Of a stretch of 64,000 nucleotides of DNA, positions 15,751 through 25,140 are shown piece after piece. Below the pieces are notes generated by a model. That model was not told the origin of the DNA and ran no database searches. It saw only the letters and a program-made list of their open reading frames with translations. Where the stretch lies: contig NZ_JABJRC010000010.1 of NCBI RefSeq assembly GCF_013131805.1, forward strand, positions 124,001 through 188,000, in the 5' to 3' direction. Each line of letters opens with the position of its first letter. The stretch's first letter is position 1. The position numbers and the translations under genes are program-made. Source of the DNA: Kribbella sandramycini. GTDB taxonomy: Bacteria; Actinomycetota; Actinomycetes; Propionibacteriales; Kribbellaceae.

Positions 15751-16413
15751 TCAGGCGTTGAGGCTGCGGAGGACGTTGGGGGTGTCCAGGCGGGTGACGA
15801 TTTCTACGGTGAGGGCTTGGGCGAGGAGGGCGCCGACGACGGTGGAGGTGGCGCCGGTCTTCTCGGGGGTGGTGGGGACGGTGATGAGGGCGTCGCCGGG
15901 GACGCCGCAGTTGTCGAGGACGACGTCGGCGGTCTCGAACAGGCGCTGGCCGCTCGGCACCCGGGAGTCGACGGCTGAGGTGTGCGCCATCGAGGTCAGG
16001 GCGATGACGGAGGCGCCGCGGGCGCGGGCGCCGAGGGCGAACTCGACCGGGACGGCGTTGCGGCCGGAGTTCGAGGCGATCAGTACGACGTCGCCGGCGG
16101 CGATCGGGTGCGTTCGGAGGAGGACGTCGGCCAGGCCGGGGAGCCGTTCGAGGTGGGAGCTCTTGGCCAGCCCTTCGTGCAGCATCAACCCGGGCTCGAG
16201 GATGGCGCGAACATCAGCCAGCCCACCCGCGCGGCCGTAGACCTCTTCGGCGATCAGATGACTGTGACCGGTGCCGAAGACCCAGAAGGTGTGACCGGCG
16301 GTCATCGCATCGACGACCAGACCGGCGGCGACGCGGATCGCGCCGACCTGGGACTCCGCCGCGCGGTGGGCGACTTTCAGTGCTGCCTGCAGGTACTCCT
16401 CAGCGCCATCCAT
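15751..16413 (-). CDS. SIS-domain phosphosugar-binding/isomerase protein
   Basis: 220 aa. The SIS fold is recognisable by FWVFGTGHSHLIAEEVYGRAGG near residue 45 and the phosphosugar-binding GDVVLIASNSGRNAVPVEFA near residue 115. Such stand-alone SIS proteins act as sugar-phosphate isomerases or N-acetylmuramic-6-phosphate-etherase-like enzymes, or bind phosphosugars; the exact activity is not evident. ATG 16413 has TAGTTT 7 nt upstream (leaderless). It faces the GntR/UTRA gene tail to tail. Confidence 0.85.
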   Translation of the reverse strand: MDGAEEYLQAALKVAHRAAESQVGAIRVAAGLVVDAMTAGHTFWVFGTGHSHLIAEEVYGRAGGLADVRAILEPGLMLHEGLAKSSHLERLPGLADVLLRTHPIAAGDVVLIASNSGRNAVPVEFALGARARGASVIALTSMAHTSAVDSRVPSGQRLFETADVVLDNCGVPGDALITVPTTPEKTGATSTVVGALLAQALTVEIVTRLDTPNVLRSLNA

Positions 16414-16459
16414 GCGCCCGAAACTACTCGCCACCCGCCCACCCCAGCGAGAAGCCGAC

Positions 16460-17059
16460 CTAGACCACTCCCACAGCCACCTGATGATGCTCCGGCCGTT
16501 CGACCTCGTCGACCAGCGCGATCGCGAGATCGGCGTACGAGATCCGCGCGGACGCCGAAGCCGGTACGACGCGGTACCCACCGACCCGCGCCGGATCGTC
16601 GTGCTCGAAGTCCCCAGCCGGCGCCACCGACACCCAGTCCAGCCCGGATGCCGCGAACGTCTCGAGCGCGGCCTGGTGCGCCAAGTAGAGCGGCCGGTAC
16701 TCGTTCGGATACCCCTCGGTGTCCATCAGCAAGACTCCGTCCGCGGTCGGCAGGATCGAGGCGAGCCCAACCCAGACCAGCCGTCCGACGCCGACCGTCG
16801 ACAGCCCGTCGACGAGGGCCCGCGCGGCCTTCGGGAAGAACACGGCCGGATCCGAACCCCCGTCGTACACGGCCGCGATCACCGCATCGTGCCCTTCCGC
16901 GAGTTCCGCGAGGCGGACGGCGTCCGTCACGTCCCCGGCGACGTACGGCCCGCCGCCGGCTCGGCGTACGGGCGTCACGTCGTGCCCCCGCCGCGCCGCC
17001 TCCTCGCGCGCGGCGCCCCCTGCCCGTCCACCGGCTCCAACCACCAGGATTCTGCTCAT
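16460..17059 (-). CDS. NAD(P)-binding NmrA/SDR-a5-like protein
   Basis: 199 aa. Starts with a Rossmann dinucleotide motif ILVVGAGGRAGGAAREEAARRG and continues with DAVIAAVYDGG and LVWVGLAS, matching atypical short-chain dehydrogenases of the NAD(P)H-binding (PF13460) type. These often lack the YxxxK catalytic pair, and none is obvious here. It is transcribed divergently from an HxlR-family regulator 57 bp away, a common arrangement in which the regulator controls the oxidoreductase in response to redox or quinone stress. Substrate unknown. Confidence 0.85.
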   Translation of the reverse strand: MSRILVVGAGGRAGGAAREEAARRGHDVTPVRRAGGGPYVAGDVTDAVRLAELAEGHDAVIAAVYDGGSDPAVFFPKAARALVDGLSTVGVGRLVWVGLASILPTADGVLLMDTEGYPNEYRPLYLAHQAALETFAASGLDWVSVAPAGDFEHDDPARVGGYRVVPASASARISYADLAIALVDEVERPEHHQVAVGVV

Positions 17060-17116
17060 GCCGCCGACCGTAGAACGGCCGCTGGTTACCGCCCGGATAC
17101 CAACTACGCTGGCCGG
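17060..17116. promoter_or_regulatory. Divergent promoter, NmrA-like / HxlR
   Basis: 57 bp. TACGGT on the minus strand lies 7 nt upstream of the ATG at 17059, and TACGCT on the plus strand (17105-17110) lies 6 nt before the ATG at 17117. Both are leaderless-type. An HxlR operator is expected between them but no clear dyad stands out. Confidence 0.45.
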
Positions 17117-17461
17117 ATGGAGCCGCTGCGCGCAGACATGTTCGAGGAGATCTGCCCCTCGAGCCTGCTCCCGTTCCGGGTCGGCCCGGACAAGTGGGCC
17201 GCCCTCGTCATCCGCTGCCTGGAAGCCGGCCCCCGCCGCTACTCCGAGCTCCGTGTCCCGCTCGCCCGCGTCTCACCCAAAGCCCTGACCCACTCTCTGC
17301 GCGCACTCGAACGCGACGGTTTCATCCGCCGCACCGAACAACCCCGCCGAGTCACCTACGAACTGACACCCCTCGGCCAAGGCCTGTTCGAACAGCTCCA
17401 GCTCTTGTGCGACTGGGCGTCCGACAACTGGGACAACCTCCTCGACGCCCGCGAAGCCTGA
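17117..17461 (+). CDS. HxlR-family transcriptional regulator
   Basis: 114 aa winged-helix protein. The HxlR core is visible: ICPSSLLPFRVGPDKWAALVIRCLEAGPRRYSEL with a Cys in the N-terminal part, the recognition region VSPKALTHSLRALERDGFI, and the wing YELTPLGQGL. HxlR proteins sense electrophiles or quinones, commonly through such an N-terminal Cys. The ATG at 17117 follows a TACGCT hexamer by 6 nt. It probably regulates itself and the divergent NmrA-like gene. Confidence 0.9.
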   Translation: MEPLRADMFEEICPSSLLPFRVGPDKWAALVIRCLEAGPRRYSELRVPLARVSPKALTHSLRALERDGFIRRTEQPRRVTYELTPLGQGLFEQLQLLCDWASDNWDNLLDAREA

Positions 17462-17651
17462 AGTAGACCAGTGGGGTGGGTGGGTTCTGACCAGCGGGGA
17501 AGTGGGCTCTCGACCGTCCGTCCCGCCCGGGGATCGGTTCGGCGCAGGAGGCGGGCTGTTCGGCGATACCACGCTTCCGCGGCCGTGTTCGCCTTGGTAG
17601 AAAGGGGTCGGGCGCTCCGAGGCGCCGAAGCCACGAGGAGGAGTCGCCGAC

Positions 17652-19619
<1,968 letters not shown>

Positions 19620-19635
19620 CCGAACCGGCGTTTCG

Positions 19636-19663
19636 GGCCCCCGGGAGCGACCTCCCGGGGGCC
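19636..19663 (+). terminator. Hairpin terminator after acs
   Basis: Perfect 12-bp inverted repeat GGCCCCCGGGAG - CGAC - CTCCCGGGGGCC beginning 17 nt after the acs stop. There is no U-tract, as is common in actinobacteria. The -10 hexamer of the next gene (TACGCT) starts at the very next base. Confidence 0.75.
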
Positions 19664-19675
19664 TACGCTTTGCCC

Positions 19676-20329
19676 GTGCTCGAAGCGAAGCGGATGATGC
19701 AGACGAACGAGGAGCGGCAGGCGCTGGCTCAGCAGTCCGGATGGCGGTTCCGGGAGCAGGCGCCGGAGCTGACGGACTACTGGCGGGTGCCGCCGTTCAC
19801 GTCACACGGTGACCAGCGGATCGCGTTCGGTGTCGTGGACGGCCAGCTGAACGGCGTGCCGTTCGTCGCGTTCGACTTCCACCGGCGGCCGAAGGTGACC
19901 CACGTGCACACCGCGTGGACGAACAAAGAGGTCAACCAGCTGGACGAGGTGAAGATCGACACCGTCTGGGTGGTGAAGCTGCCGCGCCCGATGCCGTACT
20001 TCTCGATCGCGTCGAGCACCGAGCCGGAGCTCGAGGTCGAGCACTACCCGGAGCCCCCGACGCCGGACTCCAAGTTCAACCGCTGGTACAAGATGATCGA
20101 CACCGACCCGAACGTGGCCGGCTACTACCTGCACCCGCAGCTGATGCAGTTCATGCGCAAGCAGAAGGTGAACACCTGGTCGGTCGTCGGCGACGACCTG
20201 GTCTGCATGGAGCACCCGATCTTCGGCCGCACCAAGCCCAAGGACCTGACCGAGACCCTCGGCAAACTCGTCCAGCTGGCCGGCCTGCTGCCCTACAACG
20301 CCTTCCCACCGCCGCCTCCGCAGCAGTGA
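19676..20329 (+). CDS. Conserved hypothetical protein, 217 aa
   Basis: I recognise no domain. It is a soluble, aromatic-rich protein (DYWRVPPFTSHGDQRIAFGV, VAFDFHRRPKVTHVHTAW) with a Pro/Gln-rich C-terminus (FPPPPPQQ); the layout resembles DUF3137-type cytosolic proteins of actinobacteria. The GTG at 19676 is selected because TACGCT (19664-19669) is 6 nt upstream; a TTG two codons earlier overlaps the spacer. Its stop overlaps the start of the membrane-protein gene that follows (TGATG), so the two are coupled. Confidence 0.75.
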   Translation: MLEAKRMMQTNEERQALAQQSGWRFREQAPELTDYWRVPPFTSHGDQRIAFGVVDGQLNGVPFVAFDFHRRPKVTHVHTAWTNKEVNQLDEVKIDTVWVVKLPRPMPYFSIASSTEPELEVEHYPEPPTPDSKFNRWYKMIDTDPNVAGYYLHPQLMQFMRKQKVNTWSVVGDDLVCMEHPIFGRTKPKDLTETLGKLVQLAGLLPYNAFPPPPPQQ

Positions 20330-20769
20330 TGAGCGCCGTCCTCGCGATCGTGCACGCGGGTCTCGCCGCGGCCTGGGTCGGGGGGATGGCCTACTCGCTG
20401 TTCGTCGTCCAGCCGAAGCTGAAGCGGTACTTCGGCGCCGACCACGCCGGTCGCGAGGCGCTCACCACGGTCATTGCTGCAGGCAACCGCTACAAGGTGC
20501 TCGGCCTGATCGCGGCGATCGCCCTGACCGGCGGCGTCCTGCTCCTGCTCGACTCCGCGCACTGGCCGCTGCACGCGGTCAAGGCCCTCCTGTTGCTCGC
20601 GGCAACCGGCAGCTTCTGGTACGTCTCCTGGAAACACTGGCCGCGGCGCGTCTTCGCCACCGCCGCCGAGCTCCCCTCCCTGCAACGCCGCCTGATCACG
20701 CTCGCCGCCACTATGCTCGCCCTGACCGGCTCGGCCTTCGCTCTAGGGGTTCTCGCAACCCGCTTATGA
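20329..20769 (+). CDS. Four-helix membrane protein, CopD/DUF4149-like
   Basis: 146 aa with four predicted transmembrane helices (about residues 3-25, 52-75, 80-98 and 120-142). The first helix has IVHAGLAAAWVGGMAYSLF, the His-x7-Trp pattern seen in CopD and related membrane proteins. Metal or haem binding is possible but not shown. It overlaps the upstream 217-aa protein gene by one base (TGATG). Confidence 0.65.
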   Translation: MSAVLAIVHAGLAAAWVGGMAYSLFVVQPKLKRYFGADHAGREALTTVIAAGNRYKVLGLIAAIALTGGVLLLLDSAHWPLHAVKALLLLAATGSFWYVSWKHWPRRVFATAAELPSLQRRLITLAATMLALTGSAFALGVLATRL

Positions 20770-20843
20770 CGTTCACCACTGGGCCCTGGGCGAACGCCGT
20801 TCGGTATGTCAGGATCAGTGCTTCATCAGGGGAGGTGATCACC

Positions 20844-21260
20844 GTGGCGCAGGAGGAGACCCTGCAGCTGCTGGTCAGCATGCATCGGATCGTCCGCTAT
20901 CTGCGTCGCAGCCGGACGGCGGTCCTGCACCCGACCCAGTTCCTCGCCCTGATGCTGGTCGCCGACGAGCAACCGATCCGGATCGGCGAGATCGCCGCCC
21001 GGGTGCCCTGTTCGCAGCCGACCGCGACCACCACGGTTGCCGCCCTCGAGGAGGCGGGCCTGGTCCGCCGTGAGCCCGACCCGGTCGACGGCCGCGCGAC
21101 CGCCGTCGTCCTCACCGAGGCCGGCCGGACCACCGTCGAGGACTCCGGCCGCCAGGCCGCCGACGAGCTCACCAAACTCCTGCACCGCCTGGACGACGCC
21201 GACCGCGAACACGTCCTCAAAGCCGGCGAGCTCCTCGACCGCATCGCCCGCGACCTGTAA
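20844..21260 (+). CDS. MarR-family transcriptional regulator
   Basis: 138 aa winged-helix regulator: IGEIAARVPCSQPTATTTVAALEEAGLVRR forms the HTH and EPDPVDGRATAVVLTEAG the beta wing with the conserved DxRxxxxxLT-like pattern. The GTG at 20844 follows GGGGAGGTGAT, a strong ribosome site, so the longer open frame is not used. Target genes are not evident; neither neighbour is divergent from it. Regulated substrates unknown. Confidence 0.88.
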   Translation: MAQEETLQLLVSMHRIVRYLRRSRTAVLHPTQFLALMLVADEQPIRIGEIAARVPCSQPTATTTVAALEEAGLVRREPDPVDGRATAVVLTEAGRTTVEDSGRQAADELTKLLHRLDDADREHVLKAGELLDRIARDL

Positions 21261-21272
21261 CCGCGTACCGAA

Positions 21273-21357
21273 GAACGGGTAGTAGTAGGCCGCTCGGCGG
21301 CCCGGCTACGCTCAGCCCACGATCCGCAGGTGCGGGGATCGCGACTACTACCCGTTC
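21273..21357. repeat. Inverted repeat GAACGGGTAGTAGT / ACTACTACCCGTTC
   Basis: Perfect 14-bp arms at 21273-21286 and 21344-21357 with a 57-nt interior that itself contains a GATCC...GGATC pairing. It occupies the space between the convergent MarR and glucanase genes and probably terminates transcription from both sides. Different from the 165-bp quasi-palindromes elsewhere in the window. Confidence 0.75.
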
Positions 21358-21367
21358 CTGTGTACGG

Positions 21368-24300
21368 CTAGTTCCGGTTGATGGTGAACCCAGTCGTATT
21401 GCGGATGTCGACGGCGTTGTTGCTCAGCGTCAGGTTGTTGAACTGGACCGAGCCGACCGGCGGGCCCTGACCGGGTTCGGGCAGCTCATTGGCCCAGATC
21501 CCGAACCCGGACTTCACGTCGAAGGCGTCCCCGGACTTCCGCGCCCCGGAGATCGACGTGTTCGTGAAGATCGTGTCCGCGACCGGGAACTGCGGCTGGC
21601 CGCCGACGTAGTTGGTCTGGAACATGATCCCGCTGTACGTCGGATCGACGATGTCCAGATCGCTCACCCGGATTCCCTGGAAGACCTTCGAGGCCGAGAA
21701 GATCCACAGGCCGGGGAAGGTCTGGTTCCCCCAGAAGTGCCCACCCGACCGGACGATCGAGACGTTCTCGAACCGCGTCGTCGGGGTGGCGCCGAACCCG
21801 TTCATCGGGATGCCGAAGTCCAGCGAGCTGATCGTGACGCCGGGGTAGGTGAGCATGTCCGCCGCGTACAGGTTGCGGAAGACGTTGTTCGTCCCGCCGT
21901 AGACCGCGAACCCGGCGGCCCGCCAGGTCAGCGTCGCGGACAGGTTCTCGAAGACGTTGTCCCGGACCTCGCCGCCGCCGTTGTCGGTGGCGTTGAAGAG
22001 CGCGAAACTGTCGTCACCCGTGGACCGCGCGTCGTTGTTGCTGACGGTGTTCCCGGCCGACCCGTTGGTCATGTTGATGCCATCGGCGAAGGCGTTCCGG
22101 ATCCGCGAGTTCTTGATCGTCGAGTTGTCGGTGTTGGCGCCCCAGTACAGGCACATCTGGTGCTCGGCCCAGATGTTGTCGATCGTCATGTTCGACGTCC
22201 CGGAGAAGTTGAACACCTTGCCCGGACCGTCGTTGCGGCTGTCGTAGTTGCCGAAGTACGAGAACCCGCTGAACGTCGAGCCGTTCGCCGACGACTGCGC
22301 GTCGAAGCCGACGTCGGTGTTCGACTGGGACTGCGGCGCCACGAACTTCGTGAACCACGGACCGGCCCCGACCACCTTGGTCGCCTTGCCGTACACGTTG
22401 AACTTCGACTGCGTCGGGTACTCACCCGCAGGTAGGTAGACGCCCTGCAGCGTGCTGTCCTGCCGGACCCGGTCGAGCGCGTTCTGCACGTCCTGGTGGG
22501 TGAACCCGGCCGGCGTCACGAACCCGGCGCCCGGGTTGCCGATCGGCGCCACCTGCTCGGTGTTGATGAAGTCGATCGAGTACGTCGTACTGTTCGCCGG
22601 GTCCTTCTGCAGCTTGATCTTCGCCCCGGCCGGGACGGTCGAGTCGAGCATGATGCTCGCCTCGTCGTAGATGTGCCGGGCCGGGCCGGCGCCCGGTGAG
22701 TTGCTCGGGCCGGACTCCGAGCCGTACAGCCAGGAGTACTTCGAGGTCAGCGGCAGCGCCTTGTGGAACGTGCCGTTCACGTACACGTTGATCGTCGAGT
22801 TGATCCCGCCGCCGCCGGACGAGTCCGGGATGGAGAACCGGGTGACGAGCGTGTTCGTCGACGCTCGGGTGGTGAACTCGACGAACGAGCCGTTCGAGTT
22901 CAGCGTCACCGCGCGCCGGCCGGAGGCCTCACCGGCGAGGTCGCCGATGGTCCGGTTCGGGCCGATCACCTGCGCGCCGCCGCCGACCGCGGCGTCCTCG
23001 GCCTCCAGGTGGTCGTAGGGCATGTTCGCGCCGCGGCCCACGAAGAATGGCCGCTCGCTGGTGTTGTTGGTGCGTTTGACGGGCAGCTCGTTGGCGTCGT
23101 CCGCCAGGACGACGCGCACCGTGTAGCGCCCGTTCGCCGCCGTCCAGTTGCCGAGAGCAACTGCTGTGGTGGTGGCGCCGGCCGCGATCGCGCCGTTGTA
23201 GGTCCCGGTCAGGGTGGTGACCGTGGAGCTGCCGTTGAGCAGGGTCAGCGTGATCCCGTGCGCGCCGGCGGCCGAGGCGATGCTGCCCTGGTTCCGGATC
23301 GTCACGGAGAAGGCGACGCTGTTCCCGGCCGACGGGTTGCCCGGCGTCCAGTTGACCGCCGCCGCGACCAGGTCCGAGCTGGCGACCGGGGTGACCACGA
23401 GCGCCGTCCCGGCGGTGGCCGAGTTGTTCGCGTCGTTCTGCTCGATGATCGTGTTGGCCTCGTCGACCTTCGCGTTCAGCGAGTAGCTCCCGGCGTCCCG
23501 TGCCCCGATCGCGGCGCTGACCGTGGCCGAGGCTCCGGCGGCGAGCGCGCCGACGGCCGCCGTACCGACCTTCGTGGTGCCCAGGTAGAAGTTGACGTCG
23601 GTCGCCGCGGCGGCCGCGTTTCCGCTGTTGGTGACGGTGCCGCGGACGGTGATCGTGTCGGTCTCGACCGGGGAAGTCGGCGTCCAGGACAGGCTGCCGA
23701 TGGTCAGATCCGGGTTCGGCGCCGGCACGCCCATCACCTGGAACTCGGCGACCTGACCGGCCGGTGCGCCGGTGTTCGCGGTGAAGTTCAGCCGGACGTC
23801 GGCCACCCGCGCGCTGACCGGGATCGACACCGTGTTCCCGGACGACGGGTTGAAATTGTACGCCGCGCTCGCGACGATCGTGGTGAACACCGACGAGCCC
23901 TGCTCACGGCCGAGGATCGAGAACGTCTGCGTCCGCGGGCCCCAGGCCGAGTCCGGGTTCAGCCGGATCACGATCGAGCTGAGGTCGGCGTTCGAGCCGA
24001 GCTGGGTGGTCAGCGTCGCGGGGTTGCCGTTGCCCTCCCAGTACGTCGTCACGTTGTCGTCGTTCGCGTTCGTCGCGACGAACGTGTGCACGAAACCGGA
24101 GGCCGTGATCGGCTTGCCCTGGGCGAGGTTGCTGCCCGGGCCCTGACTGCCGTTCCGGGTCACCGTGTTGCTGTTCGGCGACTGGTTGCCAGCGGCATCT
24201 TTCGCGCGGACGAAGTACGCGATCGTCGAGCTGGTCGGCTGGGTGTCGGTGTACGTCAGCACGTTCCCGGCCACGCTGGTCCGCAGCTGGCCGTTGGCGT

Positions 24301-24943
24301 AGACGTCGTACCCGGTCACGCCGACGTTGTCGGTGGCGGCGTTCCAGGCCAGCCGGATCTGACCGGCGCCGGGCTCGGTGAGGGACAAGCTGCCCGGGGC
24401 GGTGGGAGCTTGGGTGTCACCGGTGACCGGGCCGTAGACCTCGAACTCGGACAGCTGACCGGCCGGCCAGCCGGTGTTCGCGGTCACGCGGACCCGCAGG
24501 TAGCGCGCGGTCGAGTTGCCGTAGTCGAGCGTGACCGTGTTGTCCGGGGCGGTGAACGCCCGGCCCGCGGACGCCGACAGGTCGTTGAAGTTCTGGCCGT
24601 CGGTGCTGCTCTGCAGGGCGAGCGTCTGGGTGCGTGAGCCCCAGCCGGTCGGGAGTTTGAGGACGACCTGGTTGGTCGTGACCGAGGCGCCCAGGTCGAC
24701 CTGGACCCACTGCGGGAACGCGTTGTTCGCGCTCTCCCAGTAGGAGCCCTGGTTGCCGTCGGTGACATTGGCGGCGACGTAGTTCTGGGTCACGCTGCTC
24801 GCCGTCGCGGTCTTGCCGGCGGCGAGGTTCGGGCCGGCCAGCGCGGCGGCCTGGGCGGTCGGGGTATGGGGGACGACGAGGGCGCCGGCCGCGAGACTCG
24901 CGGCGAGCAAGGCGGTCAGCAACCGCCATCGGGGAATTCGCAT
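21368..24943 (-). CDS. Secreted multidomain GH87-like alpha-1,3-glucanase
   Basis: 1191 aa. Signal peptide (MRIPRWRLLTALLAASLAAG..., cleavage near residue 32), F5/8-type C carbohydrate-binding domain (about 36-175), fibronectin type III (about 178-265), second F5/8C (about 271-405), two CARDB-like Ig domains (about 411-515 and 521-640), a CBM35-like beta-sandwich starting LEAEDAAVGG (about 646-805), and a C-terminal parallel beta-helix (about 811-1191). The segment RNAFADGINMTNG...RSTGDDSFALF, with Asp near 952 and Asp-Asp near 976, matches the three catalytic aspartates of GH87 mycodextranase/alpha-1,3-glucanases. It would attack fungal or bacterial alpha-1,3-glucan outside the cell. AGGAGAGG precedes the ATG. 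Confidence 0.85.
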   Translation of the reverse strand: MRIPRWRLLTALLAASLAAGALVVPHTPTAQAAALAGPNLAAGKTATASSVTQNYVAANVTDGNQGSYWESANNAFPQWVQVDLGASVTTNQVVLKLPTGWGSRTQTLALQSSTDGQNFNDLSASAGRAFTAPDNTVTLDYGNSTARYLRVRVTANTGWPAGQLSEFEVYGPVTGDTQAPTAPGSLSLTEPGAGQIRLAWNAATDNVGVTGYDVYANGQLRTSVAGNVLTYTDTQPTSSTIAYFVRAKDAAGNQSPNSNTVTRNGSQGPGSNLAQGKPITASGFVHTFVATNANDDNVTTYWEGNGNPATLTTQLGSNADLSSIVIRLNPDSAWGPRTQTFSILGREQGSSVFTTIVASAAYNFNPSSGNTVSIPVSARVADVRLNFTANTGAPAGQVAEFQVMGVPAPNPDLTIGSLSWTPTSPVETDTITVRGTVTNSGNAAAAATDVNFYLGTTKVGTAAVGALAAGASATVSAAIGARDAGSYSLNAKVDEANTIIEQNDANNSATAGTALVVTPVASSDLVAAAVNWTPGNPSAGNSVAFSVTIRNQGSIASAAGAHGITLTLLNGSSTVTTLTGTYNGAIAAGATTTAVALGNWTAANGRYTVRVVLADDANELPVKRTNNTSERPFFVGRGANMPYDHLEAEDAAVGGGAQVIGPNRTIGDLAGEASGRRAVTLNSNGSFVEFTTRASTNTLVTRFSIPDSSGGGGINSTINVYVNGTFHKALPLTSKYSWLYGSESGPSNSPGAGPARHIYDEASIMLDSTVPAGAKIKLQKDPANSTTYSIDFINTEQVAPIGNPGAGFVTPAGFTHQDVQNALDRVRQDSTLQGVYLPAGEYPTQSKFNVYGKATKVVGAGPWFTKFVAPQSQSNTDVGFDAQSSANGSTFSGFSYFGNYDSRNDGPGKVFNFSGTSNMTIDNIWAEHQMCLYWGANTDNSTIKNSRIRNAFADGINMTNGSAGNTVSNNDARSTGDDSFALFNATDNGGGEVRDNVFENLSATLTWRAAGFAVYGGTNNVFRNLYAADMLTYPGVTISSLDFGIPMNGFGATPTTRFENVSIVRSGGHFWGNQTFPGLWIFSASKVFQGIRVSDLDIVDPTYSGIMFQTNYVGGQPQFPVADTIFTNTSISGARKSGDAFDVKSGFGIWANELPEPGQGPPVGSVQFNNLTLSNNAVDIRNTTGFTINRN

Positions 24944-25004
24944 GGCCTCTCCTGTTGGGCGGGAGTGGTGAGGACGCAAAGGAGTAGTCGCCACGCGAGA
25001 GTCT

Positions 25005-25013
25005 GAAACTTTC
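25005..25013. promoter_or_regulatory. Possible LacI-type operator upstream of the glucanase gene
   Basis: GAAACTTTC is a perfect palindrome around its centre, 62 bp upstream of the glucanase start. A GATATT hexamer (25030-25025, minus strand) just upstream could be its -10. LacI-family operators controlling sugar genes in actinomycetes often contain GAAA-C-TTTC-like dyads; the assignment is an inference. Confidence 0.3.
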
Positions 25014-25097
25014 GTTGACTTGCCAATATCTTGCGTAGCGCTGGCTCATTGTTACGGCAGTGCTACGAGGCCGTCAACGGTTCATGACACAGCAAAA

Positions 25098-25126
25098 GGG
25101 CCGGTCCGCAGTCTGCGGACCGGCCC
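25098..25126 (-). terminator. Intrinsic terminator of the actP operon
   Basis: On the minus strand GGGCCGGTCCGCAG and its perfect inverse CTGCGGACCGGCCC form a 14-bp stem with a one-base centre, followed by TTTTGCT, a short U-tract. It lies 15 bp past the actP stop. Confidence 0.85.
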
Positions 25127-25140
25127 TCGAGGTGTTGCGG

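Noticed and set aside
22763..24637. 624-codon plus-strand frame opposite the glucanase
   Set aside because: No recognisable domain and shadow-like composition; the opposite strand encodes F5/8C, CARDB and Ig-like domains.
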